DNA from: GCA-2728135 sp002728135
GTDB lineage: Bacteria; Pseudomonadota; Alphaproteobacteria; UBA828
NCBI GenBank assembly: GCA_963997635.1
Contig: CAXEND010000004.1
Span: forward strand, 82,127 to 146,126
Length of the DNA stretch: 64,000 nucleotides
Reading direction: 5' to 3'
Below are positions 18,525-26,633 of this stretch, piece after piece. The notes below the pieces were generated by a model. That model was not told where the DNA came from, did no database searches, and saw nothing but the letters and a program-made list of their open reading frames with translations. The translations under genes and the position numbers were made by a program. Each line of letters starts with the position of its first letter. Positions within the stretch are counted from its first letter, which is position 1.

Positions 18525-19204
18525 CACATCAACTTGTATCCCTCAGTTCCAGTTACAACAATTAAAGCATTAGATGGGTTTTTTTCTAATTTTTTTCTTA
18601 ATCGGTAAATATGTGTTTCAAGTGTATGTGTGGTCACTTTTGAATTATAACCCCAGATCTCTTTTAGCAGAGTTTCTTTAGATACATAGCTACCGTTCGC
18701 CCTTGATAAAAGTTTTATTATATCAGTCTCTTTTTCGGTTAATTTTATAACCTTTTGAAATCCTCTTTCCTTTATTTCTCCTGAGGCAGGAAAAAAATCG
18801 TATCTTCCAATTTTAATTACTAAATCTCTGCTTTGTTCATAATTACTAATTTGATTTTTTATTTCCCTTAATAGCTCACTAAAACGTATTGGTTTTTTGA
18901 TATATAGATTCACCCTTTCTTCAAAAATAACGCTAATCTCATCATTTGTATCCATGAGGCAGATAATTGGTATTTTAGACTTACTCATGAGAATTGATTC
19001 TCTAAATTTCTTTTGATTAGCATGTAAAAGTTTTAAATCTGCAATGAATAAATCAAACGTTTTCATTTTAAGATGTTCAAGCACCTCGTGAAATGTATGT
19101 GCCTCAATAGCTGTAAACTCTTTTTCAATCTCTAACTGTTCCATGAGCGAATAACGCAATGACTCGTCATTTTCAGTGATTAAAATTTTCTTATTAAGAT
19201 TCAT
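18521..19204 (-). CDS. Response regulator, OmpR/PhoB-type winged-helix
   Basis: A two-domain response regulator of 227 residues. The receiver has the acidic pair in ITENDESLR, the phosphoacceptor Asp in FDLFIADLKLL (residue 56) and the conserved Lys in LYIKKPIRFSELL. The C-terminal winged helix has LTEKETDIIKLL, VSKETLLKEIWGYNSKVTTHTLETHIYRLRKKLE and GTEGYKL, diagnostic of the OmpR family. No sensor kinase is nearby, so its partner is elsewhere. In related genomes a regulator of this type often sits next to yggS-thiE, as here. A second in-frame ATG lies one codon upstream (19207). Confidence 0.92.
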   Translation of the reverse strand: MNLNKKILITENDESLRYSLMEQLEIEKEFTAIEAHTFHEVLEHLKMKTFDLFIADLKLLHANQKKFRESILMSKSKIPIICLMDTNDEISVIFEERVNLYIKKPIRFSELLREIKNQISNYEQSRDLVIKIGRYDFFPASGEIKERGFQKVIKLTEKETDIIKLLSRANGSYVSKETLLKEIWGYNSKVTTHTLETHIYRLRKKLEKNPSNALIVVTGTEGYKLMC

Positions 19205-19328
19205 CAACTTAAACTTTATAGTTAAGATTACATCTGGAATAAAAAGATTCAGTTATTGCCTTATGCTAATCCTTAAATAATAACTAATGGTTATTTGTCA
19301 TTTGACTTAAATTAATTTTTAATTATTT

Positions 19329-20024
19329 CTACTTATTACGAGATCCAAAAATAGCTGATCCAACCCTAACCTGAGTAGCACCAAAGCTTATAGCTGTTTG
19401 ATAATCTCGACTCATTCCCATACTTAATTCAGCAAGTTTATTTTTTTTTGCAATTTCAAATAAAAAAGCAAAGTATGGCCCTGGGTCTTTATCTGCTGGA
19501 GGAATGCACATCAAACCTATAACAGGGATCTTATGTTCATTAATACAAAATTTTACAAATTCATTCGTTTGATTCGGGGAAATTCCAGTTTTTTGAGATT
19601 CTTCACCTATGTTTACCTGCACGAAACATTCCAATCGATTACCAGTTCTATCAAATTCTTTTGCTAAAACCTCTGCAAGTTTTCTCCTGTCTAATGAATG
19701 AATTGTATTAAATATTGATACGGCATCACGAACCTTGTTCGTCTGTAATGGCCCTATTAAATGTAGTTTTATATCTGGGTGTTTTTTACAAATATCTGGC
19801 CACTTCGATAAAGTTTCTTGAACACGATTTTCTCCAAAGTCCCTGTGTCCACTTTTTATAACATCCAAGATTTTGTTAGATTCAACATTTTTTGAAACTG
19901 CTATTAGTTTTATTCTATCTTGATTCCTATTAGCCTGTATTTTAGCAGATTCAATTGTTTCTAGGATTGGACTTATTAATGATGTACTATCGTAAAAATC
20001 AGATTGCACCTTTTCTAAAGACAT
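19329..20024 (-). CDS. yggS: YggS-family pyridoxal-phosphate homeostasis protein
   Basis: A 231-residue PLP-binding alanine-racemase-fold protein that buffers pyridoxal phosphate. The PLP lysine is in IKLIAVSKNVE; other family signatures are DFGENRVQE, LHLIGPLQTNKV, VQVNIGEESQKTGI, LMCIPP and LSMGMSRDYQTAISFGATQVRVGSAIFG. Length is normal. It is divergent from the thiE-like gene with 42 bp between the start codons, so the two promoters must be compact. Confidence 0.95.
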   Translation of the reverse strand: MSLEKVQSDFYDSTSLISPILETIESAKIQANRNQDRIKLIAVSKNVESNKILDVIKSGHRDFGENRVQETLSKWPDICKKHPDIKLHLIGPLQTNKVRDAVSIFNTIHSLDRRKLAEVLAKEFDRTGNRLECFVQVNIGEESQKTGISPNQTNEFVKFCINEHKIPVIGLMCIPPADKDPGPYFAFLFEIAKKNKLAELSMGMSRDYQTAISFGATQVRVGSAIFGSRNK

Positions 20025-20066
20025 GTCAGCCTCACACTAAAAACCTAAATAGGGTATTTTGATACT

Positions 20067-20681
20067 ATGACGTTAACAGAGGTTTCTACACAGCTCAATT
20101 CTATAAACAACAATAAATTACCACCAATATTTTTTTTAACTGATATGAATAAATTTAAAAATCCTGAGGTAATATGTCAGCAATTACCAACTGGAAGTGG
20201 GGTGATTTTTAGAGATTACGAGATTTCTGATAGAAAACTTAGAGCAAATACTTTAGCTAAAGTTTGTGCAGAACACGGGCTAATTTTGTTTATTGGTGAA
20301 GATAGGGACTTAGCTCTTTCTGTAGGAGCTGATGGTGTGCATTATAAAGAAAATACAATTACATCAGCTCTTAAGAGCATGAAAGATAAAAAATTAATTG
20401 TAACTGCTGCTACTCATACGTTTAATTCAATACTCATGGCTAAGGAAGCAGGTGCCGATGCCGTTCTACTATCACCTGTATTTAGAACCAAATCTCATCC
20501 AGAAGCTACGCCCTTGGGAATCTCAAAGTTTCGTGATTGGACTAATAGATCTCCATTGCCGGTGTATGCTCTAGGGGGGATAAGTTCAGATAACGCTCAT
20601 AAATTATTATCAACTAAAGCGATCGGCATAGCAGCCATTGAAGGAGTAATTAGAGAGTTTTATCCTTCTGAGAAGTCTTGA
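20067..20681 (+). CDS. thiE: Thiamine-phosphate synthase / TenI family protein
   Basis: A 204-residue TIM-barrel protein of the ThiE/TenI family, which joins the thiazole and pyrimidine moieties of thiamine. Visible landmarks are FFLTDMNKF at the N-terminus, GADGVHY, TAATHTFNSILMAKEAGADAVLLSPVF and PVYALGGISSDN with the phosphate-binding GG. The family also includes TenI isomerases and the short alphaproteobacterial form is not fully characterised, so activity is likely but not certain. Its last 22 bp overlap the 3' end of the convergent cysNC gene. Confidence 0.82.
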   Translation: MTLTEVSTQLNSINNNKLPPIFFLTDMNKFKNPEVICQQLPTGSGVIFRDYEISDRKLRANTLAKVCAEHGLILFIGEDRDLALSVGADGVHYKENTITSALKSMKDKKLIVTAATHTFNSILMAKEAGADAVLLSPVFRTKSHPEATPLGISKFRDWTNRSPLPVYALGGISSDNAHKLLSTKAIGIAAIEGVIREFYPSEKS

Positions 20682-22594
20682 AATTTTCTCAAAATGTATT
20701 GGACAAGAACATCAACGCTTTGCTCTAATGACTGATCATCTGTATCAACAATTAAATCTGGTTTTTCAGGTTCTTCATAAGGTGCTGAAATACCAGTAAA
20801 ATCACTTACCTCTCCTGCTCTAGCCCGCTTATAAAGACCTTTTGGATCTCTTTCTTCACAAACTTCTAGAGATGCTCTAACAAATACCTCATGAAATGGG
20901 CCCTCGCTATTGATTCTTTCCATAGCCCCACGTGCTCGATCTCTATCTGCTCTATATGGTGAAATAAATGCTGTAATTACAACCATTCCAGCATCAGCAA
21001 ATAAGGCTGCAACTTCTCCTACTCTACGTATATTCTCGGCCCTGTCCTCAGGAGAAAATGAAAGATTTGAGTTCAAACCCGAACGTACGTTGTCACCGTC
21101 AAGAAGATAAACACTATACCCCTTTTTGAATAGTAATCGTTCTGCCTCAAGAGCAATACTTGATTTTCCTGCTCCGGAAAGGCCCGTCAGCCAAACAACA
21201 CCTCCATAGTGACCGTTTCTCTGTACACGTGTCACAACAGGAACTCTATGTCCTACAGCATACAGGTTTGTCCCTTTTTCTGTGATTAAATCACGTTGAT
21301 CAGGATAACCCTTCATGCTGATAACACCACCAGCAACTATATCATTAGAATTAAGTAGTACAAAACGACCAGTGTGTTTATTTTTAGAAAATTCATCTAT
21401 TGCAAGCATCGAGCGTGATCTAAAAATTACCTCTGCAATATCATTACGTTTTACTTGAAGATGTTCTGTGATTTCTTTTCCTGCAGATAAATCATCCGTA
21501 TCAATTACTCTATCAATTTCTTGTACTTTTACAGACGTCTCAAAAGTATTAATTCGTAGTTTATATTCTTCACCAACCTTAAGAGGTTTTTGTGCTAACC
21601 AAAATAGATGGGACCGGAAAACATTACTTTCTAACGGCGGGCTTGAGATATGGCTCATTAATTCTCCACGCTCAATAAATAACTGTTCCTTAAGAGTTAT
21701 ACCTACAGATTCACCTTGTTTAGCTCTACTTTTTGAAAAGTCCTCTGGCCAAGTAATTATATTTTTTATTTGAGCTTTACGATTCGAAGGAGAAAAAATC
21801 ACATTATCTCCTGATTTTAAAACTCCACATGTAACTTTTCCAGCTATGATTCTTCTAGAGTCAAAATGATAAATATCTTGTACTGGCATTCTTAAAGGTG
21901 AGTTTTCAAGATCATTCAAGATTTCGAGTGTATCAAAAGATTCTAAGACTGTAGGGCCTACATACCAACTCATCTTTTTTGATTTTTGAACTATATTATC
22001 TCCCTCACGGGCTATTATTGGAACAATACTAATTACTTTTAATCCCAAATTATCAAAATATTCTTTGACTTCCTTTTGAACTCTATCAAATTCACTTTGA
22101 TTATATTGAACCAGATCCATTTTATTTACAGCAACAACAACATTACTTATACCGAGCATATTTAGGATATATGTATGCCGACGTGATTGCTCTCGAAGAC
22201 CCTCAGAACCGTCTATTACAAGTAAAGCCACGTCGCAACTTGCAGAACCAGAAATCATATTTTTGATAAATTCTTTATGGCCTGGTGCATCTACAATCAC
22301 GTAATTTCTTTTTGTAGATTTAAACCAGATATGTGCTGCATCAATTGTTATAGCCTGATCTCGCTCAGCTTGAAAGGCATCCATCACAAAAGCAAATTCA
22401 AAAGGCATTCCTCTACGTTCTGACATTGCCTTAATTGCTTCAAATTTTCCCTCTGGTAACGATCCCGTATCATGTAAAAGTCTACCAACTAGTGTACTTT
22501 TGCCATGGTCAACGTGACCAACAATTGCAATTTTAACCTGATGGAGAGTTTGATTCTTAGGTAGTTTTATTGATTTTTTTTTGTTTTTATTCAT
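20660..22594 (-). CDS. cysNC: Bifunctional sulfate adenylyltransferase subunit 1 / adenylylsulfate kinase
   Basis: A 644-residue fusion of the CysN GTPase and the CysC APS kinase. The CysN part has G1 GHVDHGKS (26-33), G3 DAPGH (102-106) and G4 NKMD (157-160). The kinase part begins near 465, with P-loop GLSGAGKS at 471-478, LDGDNVRSGL, FISPYRADRDRAR and a typical end. With CysD it makes APS and then phosphorylates it to PAPS. It follows cysD by 12 bp in the transcript sulfotransferase-cysD-cysNC. No PAPS reductase is in the window, so here PAPS may feed sulfation. Confidence 0.96.
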   Translation of the reverse strand: MNKNKKKSIKLPKNQTLHQVKIAIVGHVDHGKSTLVGRLLHDTGSLPEGKFEAIKAMSERRGMPFEFAFVMDAFQAERDQAITIDAAHIWFKSTKRNYVIVDAPGHKEFIKNMISGSASCDVALLVIDGSEGLREQSRRHTYILNMLGISNVVVAVNKMDLVQYNQSEFDRVQKEVKEYFDNLGLKVISIVPIIAREGDNIVQKSKKMSWYVGPTVLESFDTLEILNDLENSPLRMPVQDIYHFDSRRIIAGKVTCGVLKSGDNVIFSPSNRKAQIKNIITWPEDFSKSRAKQGESVGITLKEQLFIERGELMSHISSPPLESNVFRSHLFWLAQKPLKVGEEYKLRINTFETSVKVQEIDRVIDTDDLSAGKEITEHLQVKRNDIAEVIFRSRSMLAIDEFSKNKHTGRFVLLNSNDIVAGGVISMKGYPDQRDLITEKGTNLYAVGHRVPVVTRVQRNGHYGGVVWLTGLSGAGKSSIALEAERLLFKKGYSVYLLDGDNVRSGLNSNLSFSPEDRAENIRRVGEVAALFADAGMVVITAFISPYRADRDRARGAMERINSEGPFHEVFVRASLEVCEERDPKGLYKRARAGEVSDFTGISAPYEEPEKPDLIVDTDDQSLEQSVDVLVQYILRKFQDFSEG

Positions 22595-22606
22595 GGTTTT
22601 GAAACT

Positions 22607-23404
22607 CTACATATAACCATCTGCTCTGAGTCGCTCAAAGGCATCTTCTGATTCATGGTCCATAGCTCTACCAGATCTTTCTGCGGTTCTTGTTGTCTTA
22701 AGTTCCTCTATAACCTCACTAACTGTTTGTGCATTACTTTCTATTGGGTGTGTAATGTCTGAGTCACCCAATGACCTATATCTCTTGCCTTTATTTGCAA
22801 AATATAAAGAAATCATTGGAAGTCCTTCTCGTTCTGAATAACGCCAAATGTCTAACTCTGACCAATGTAACAACGGATGAATTCTGATGTGTGTATCGTC
22901 TGGAAAATCAGTTTTATATTGATCCCAAAATTCTGGGGGCTGATCTTTAAAATTCCAATTTCCTTCTCCACCCCTTGGACTAAAATATCGCTCCTTAGAC
23001 CTAGTGCTCTCCTCGTCCCTTCTTATGCCCGCAAAAAGGCCTTTATATCCCTCTTGTTCTATCAATAATTTCAGCCCTGCTGTTTTCCTGGCAGCCGACC
23101 TAGCAGCTGGTGGCAAACTTGGATCAATTTCTGATACTGGTGGGCACATGGAAGTAACAAGGTTCAAATTCCATTCTTTTGAATAGAAATCTCTAAATTG
23201 ATACATTTCCTTAAATTTCTTCCCTGTATCAACATGACATACGGGAAAGGGTACATTGCCAAAAAAAGCTTTACGACACAACCAAACCATGACGTTAGAA
23301 TCTTTTCCAAGAGACCATAGTAGGGCTAGTTTATCAATTCGATTAAATGCTTCCCTAATTATGTAAATACTTTGGCTTTCAAGAGAATCCAGATGATCCA
23401 TCAT
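22607..23404 (-). CDS. cysD: Sulfate adenylyltransferase subunit 2
   Basis: A 265-residue PP-loop ATP pyrophosphatase, the catalytic subunit of ATP sulfurylase. It has LLWSLGKDSNVMVWL (PP-loop), FPVCHVDTGKKFKEMYQFRD, the Arg-rich AGIRRDEESTRSKER, HWSELDIWRY and PIESNAQTVSEVIEEL, all CysD signatures. It is shorter than the 302-residue E. coli enzyme, missing part of the C-terminal insertion, a form found with CysNC fusions. Lies 81 bp downstream of the sulfotransferase gene and 12 bp upstream of cysNC. Confidence 0.94.
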   Translation of the reverse strand: MMDHLDSLESQSIYIIREAFNRIDKLALLWSLGKDSNVMVWLCRKAFFGNVPFPVCHVDTGKKFKEMYQFRDFYSKEWNLNLVTSMCPPVSEIDPSLPPAARSAARKTAGLKLLIEQEGYKGLFAGIRRDEESTRSKERYFSPRGGEGNWNFKDQPPEFWDQYKTDFPDDTHIRIHPLLHWSELDIWRYSEREGLPMISLYFANKGKRYRSLGDSDITHPIESNAQTVSEVIEELKTTRTAERSGRAMDHESEDAFERLRADGYM

Positions 23405-23485
23405 CTTATATTTTACCTTATAAAAGTGCTAATTATAATTATATAACATAAAACTTATGTTTATAAAGTATTAACATAAAAATTT

Positions 23486-24322
23486 TTAAAAACCATCAGG
23501 TATATAATTAAATCTCAACATCTGCTCCCTATGAGCTTTTATGACCTCCTTTACCTGATCATCAGATAGAGTTTTACGCCATCCATCAGCCGTTCCTTGC
23601 CTAAAAAACATATCTTGAACTGGTGTACGTTCTATAAAACCTTTTCTTTTTTCCTGAGCTTTCAAAATTTTAAAAGATGAAAATTTAATTGCTCTTTTTA
23701 ATCGATCACGGGGTGGGTTTAGACCCATAAACTTTGCAACATTTCCAAATGTTTGAGTTGGCCTCATTTGCATATCTTCATATTTAATAACATGAAGTAA
23801 CTCACTACTCATTTGTGTCCAACTTTTCACATGAGTAGACCAATCACAATAAATCTCCGGAACATGTGTTTCACTTCTAGGCGATTGAAAATTCGGTGTA
23901 GACATTCCTTCAATCATTTTATTTATACTGACACCTAAATGATCAGCGTAAGAAATAACAATATCGAGAGGATTCCTTACAATATATATAGCGGCATCCG
24001 ACAAATGAGGAGTAATCATTGGTACTCCAGCATTTTCAACCATTGCGTTATGGGTTTTAACCAACACTGAGTCTGTTGAAAGGGATGCAATACGTGCGTG
24101 TGCTTTAGGCCGTTGTTCTGCAATCTCACTTGGGGATAATTCTGATAGAGTTGATTTGTCGCCCAACCGAAACCACTTACCGTTGCTATCACCATGTGTG
24201 AGTTCAGACATCTGATTAATGTCAAAGGGTTGTTTTGCATTGGTGAGTAGATTATGCATAAAAGCCCTTAGCCACGTATTTCCTGATTTTGGATAAGAAG
24301 CTAGCCACAAAATGCCATTCAT
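23486..24322 (-). CDS. PAPS-dependent sulfotransferase (Sulfotransfer_1 type)
   Basis: A 278-residue sulfotransferase. The 5'-phosphosulfate-binding loop is YPKSGNTWLRAF (residues 10-21), the 3'-phosphate site is YIVRNPLDIVISYADH with Arg116 and Ser124, and the C-terminal GTADGWRKTLS matches the final PAPS-binding loop (RKGxxGDWK in eukaryotic cytosolic enzymes). It resembles small-molecule/glycan sulfotransferases, not the reductive pathway. Being first in the same transcript as cysD-cysNC, it probably consumes the PAPS they make. Acceptor unknown. No signal peptide or membrane anchor, so it acts in the cytoplasm. Confidence 0.88.
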   Translation of the reverse strand: MNGILWLASYPKSGNTWLRAFMHNLLTNAKQPFDINQMSELTHGDSNGKWFRLGDKSTLSELSPSEIAEQRPKAHARIASLSTDSVLVKTHNAMVENAGVPMITPHLSDAAIYIVRNPLDIVISYADHLGVSINKMIEGMSTPNFQSPRSETHVPEIYCDWSTHVKSWTQMSSELLHVIKYEDMQMRPTQTFGNVAKFMGLNPPRDRLKRAIKFSSFKILKAQEKRKGFIERTPVQDMFFRQGTADGWRKTLSDDQVKEVIKAHREQMLRFNYIPDGF

Positions 24323-24434
24323 TTTTTTCCCCTATGCAAAAAACATCGTAAAATATGAAGAATTTACACTCTGTATATTTTACCACTGAATTAAACTTAG
24401 ATTCAGTCATCTATATTTAATTGAGATCTAAATG

Positions 24435-24462
24435 AAAAAAGAGGCGGCTTTCGCCGCCTCTT
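24435..24462 (-). terminator. Rho-independent terminator of the porin gene
   Basis: A perfect 10-bp stem (24439-24448 with 24453-24462, GC-rich core GAGGCGGC) closes on a GAAA tetraloop when read on the minus strand and runs directly into a T-tract (complement of the A-run ending at 24438). It lies about 27 bp after the porin stop codon. Textbook intrinsic terminator, the strongest hairpin in the window. Confidence 0.93.
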
Positions 24463-24488
24463 CCTAATGAATTCATATACTTGATGTA

Positions 24489-25625
24489 TTAGAATCCGAT
24501 GGATGTTCCGATAAGAATGGAAGTCCAACTGTTGTCATTGTTGTCACCAGCTGTCTCATCGTCAAACTCACCTGAACGAAGAGCTGCCTGGACATCAATT
24601 CCTGGGCCTAAGACGTAACTTGCAGCAAGCTCATAAAGGTCAAGCTCGTCTGTGCTCAAGTCAGTATTCTCAACTTCTGAATGTCCCCAACCTAAGCTGA
24701 TTGAAGTTCCATTACCTAAGTTGTAGCTTGCACCAACATGATGATCGTTACGTTCTCGGTCGTTACCGTTTGTGTCTTGTGTAACCTGACTTGTAGAGAG
24801 TGTATCCATAGCAATAGTCACGCTACCGAAGGTAACAGCACCACCAAGGTTTACTGACTCTGGGTTGTCATTACAAGTCTGTGTAGCGGCTGAAGCATTA
24901 CAACGCTCCAATACATAGGATTCAAAACCACTGCGAATAGTTACGCTTCCACCACCGAAGTCAGCTGTATAGTTAGCTCCGACAGCAAAGTTGTTTTGAA
25001 CTCCACCTGCTACATCAATAGTATTTCCACCATATTGCTGGTCTCCAGTGTCGTTTGGAGCATATGAAACAGCAAGATTTAAACCATTAAAGGATGGAAG
25101 TGCATAACGAATTTTGAAGTTATCGTCATCACCGATACCATCATCATTAGTTCGGGTGAAGAGGTTACCACCACCGTTACCGAAGATGAAGAATGGTGAG
25201 TTAACACCAAAGTTAGAAGCAGCACCACCACCAAAGGTAACACCGTTTCTCTGACGTGCACTTTCAACTTTACCAACTTCTAAAGAACCGAATGCACCGG
25301 AGATATACATGTGGGCTTCGTCAAAAGCTTCACTGTCTGTTGATTCTCCATTACCTTCGAGCTGAGCTGAAAAACCAACTGTTAGCCCATTATCAAGAGT
25401 AGTTGAACCACTTAAAGTCATTTCTACGTCATGTCCGACTGCGTGACTATTACGCGCATCGGAAAGATTGCCATCATCATTGTCTTCGTTGATCATGGCC
25501 ATGGCATTTTTCCAATAACCGTTGATACCAACGGAAATAGGATCAGCAGCATTAGCAGTAGCAGCGCTTCCAGCTACGAAGCCAGCTACAGCAATCGCTG
25601 TTGTGCCGAGTAATACTTTCTTCAT
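24489..25625 (-). CDS. Outer-membrane porin (Gram-negative porin family)
   Basis: A 378-residue trimeric-porin-like beta-barrel. The N-terminus is a classic signal peptide (MKKVLLGTTAIAVAGFVAG, cleavage after ANA), and the mature part alternates amphipathic strands with Asp/Asn/Gly-rich loops and ends in a C-terminal phenylalanine (ILIGTSIGF) needed for BAM-dependent insertion. ATG 25625 has a strong AGGAGG eight bases upstream, and the gene has its own GC-rich terminator, both signs of high expression. Codon choice is more GC-rich than in neighbouring genes, as is usual for abundant proteins. Solute specificity cannot be read. Confidence 0.92.
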   Translation of the reverse strand: MKKVLLGTTAIAVAGFVAGSAATANAADPISVGINGYWKNAMAMINEDNDDGNLSDARNSHAVGHDVEMTLSGSTTLDNGLTVGFSAQLEGNGESTDSEAFDEAHMYISGAFGSLEVGKVESARQRNGVTFGGGAASNFGVNSPFFIFGNGGGNLFTRTNDDGIGDDDNFKIRYALPSFNGLNLAVSYAPNDTGDQQYGGNTIDVAGGVQNNFAVGANYTADFGGGSVTIRSGFESYVLERCNASAATQTCNDNPESVNLGGAVTFGSVTIAMDTLSTSQVTQDTNGNDRERNDHHVGASYNLGNGTSISLGWGHSEVENTDLSTDELDLYELAASYVLGPGIDVQAALRSGEFDDETAGDNNDNSWTSILIGTSIGF

Positions 25626-25974
25626 ATTGTTTCCCTCCTAAGGAGTCCTAAATTTAGTTCATTAAACCAATACCCGATTAACATATAGGAACTGGCTTTG
25701 CATACACCCAGCGAAAATAGATCCGCTAAAGATGAACACATAAACAAATTACTAAAGCATCGTATAGGTTCAAGCACTTATGGGCAGATATGCAACATTT
25801 TTGAGTTATTGTTGCAATATTGCACCAATTTTAGGCCTTAACTCCAGCTTATTATTAATAGAAAGATTTGGCGAGCAGTAAATCCTGTGTTATGTCCACT
25901 GTTTAATAACAAAAAAATAGTTTAATGTATGCTTGTAATAGCTTTTAGATCATTACTTAAAATCTTGGGTTTTC
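25626..25974. promoter_or_regulatory. 349-bp divergent regulatory region of porin and DUF3576 genes, with inverted repeats
   Basis: The noncoding gap between two divergent starts holds the porin Shine-Dalgarno next to 25630 and a cluster of dyads at 25791-25824. TGCAACA (25791-25797) faces TGTTGCA (25810-25816) across 12 bp, and TGCAATATTGCA (25813-25824) is a perfect 12-bp palindrome that shares bases with the second half. This looks like a multi-operator regulator site. I recognise no specific factor and no convincing -35/-10 pair. The rest of the gap shows nothing I can name. Confidence 0.45.
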
Positions 25975-26529
25975 ATGATAATACTAAATTCAACAAAAAT
26001 AAGAATATTTATAGTATCCATCACTCTTCTACTCTTTACTCTGGTTATGTATGGATGTGGCTCACAGGCAACTGATGAAAAGTATCTTGAAGGTGATGCT
26101 AGAGACCGTTCAAACCCCTTGTTTGGTGAAAGTATTTTTGGTGAAGGGGGACTGCAGCTTTTTGGCGGTGACAGTGTTTGGGGAGACGATAATCAAGGAA
26201 GTGGAATAGGTGTCAATAGTTTTCTTTGGAGAGCAAGCCTAGATGCAATGTCGTTCATGCCTCTTTCTTCCGCCGACCCTTTCGGTGGAGTGATAATAAC
26301 AGAATGGTTTGGTCCTCCAGATGTTGAGGGCGAACGTTTTAAAATGACAGTATACATACTAGGCAGAGTTTTAAGAGCAGATGCTCTAAAAGTATCTCTT
26401 TTTAGGCAAATTAAATCCCAGTCAGGAGATTGGGCAGATGCAAAAGTTAGTCCAGAAACGATAACCAATCTTGAAAATAGAATTCTTGAAAGAGCAAGGC
26501 AGCTAAAAACTGTCCAGGCTGACAATTAA
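25975..26529 (+). CDS. DUF3576 lipoprotein
   Basis: A 184-residue lipoprotein: an N-terminal hydrophobic stretch ends in VMYGCGS, a lipobox with Cys28 as lipidated residue. The mature domain has FLWRASLDAMSFMPLSSADPFGGVIITEWF, the DUF3576 signature, and ends in a charged helix. The family is nearly confined to alphaproteobacteria, is usually found directly before leuS as here, and has no known function; envelope localisation is predicted. It is followed by 104 bp before leuS. Confidence 0.88.
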   Translation: MIILNSTKIRIFIVSITLLLFTLVMYGCGSQATDEKYLEGDARDRSNPLFGESIFGEGGLQLFGGDSVWGDDNQGSGIGVNSFLWRASLDAMSFMPLSSADPFGGVIITEWFGPPDVEGERFKMTVYILGRVLRADALKVSLFRQIKSQSGDWADAKVSPETITNLENRILERARQLKTVQADN

Positions 26530-26633
26530 TGGTTGGTATGACATTGCGTAAATTATAATACTATCATATTTGCTAGAATTTAATCCGGTTAACTCCCCAG
26601 TTAATTTAGTAAAAATAAGAAATCATTAGAAAT

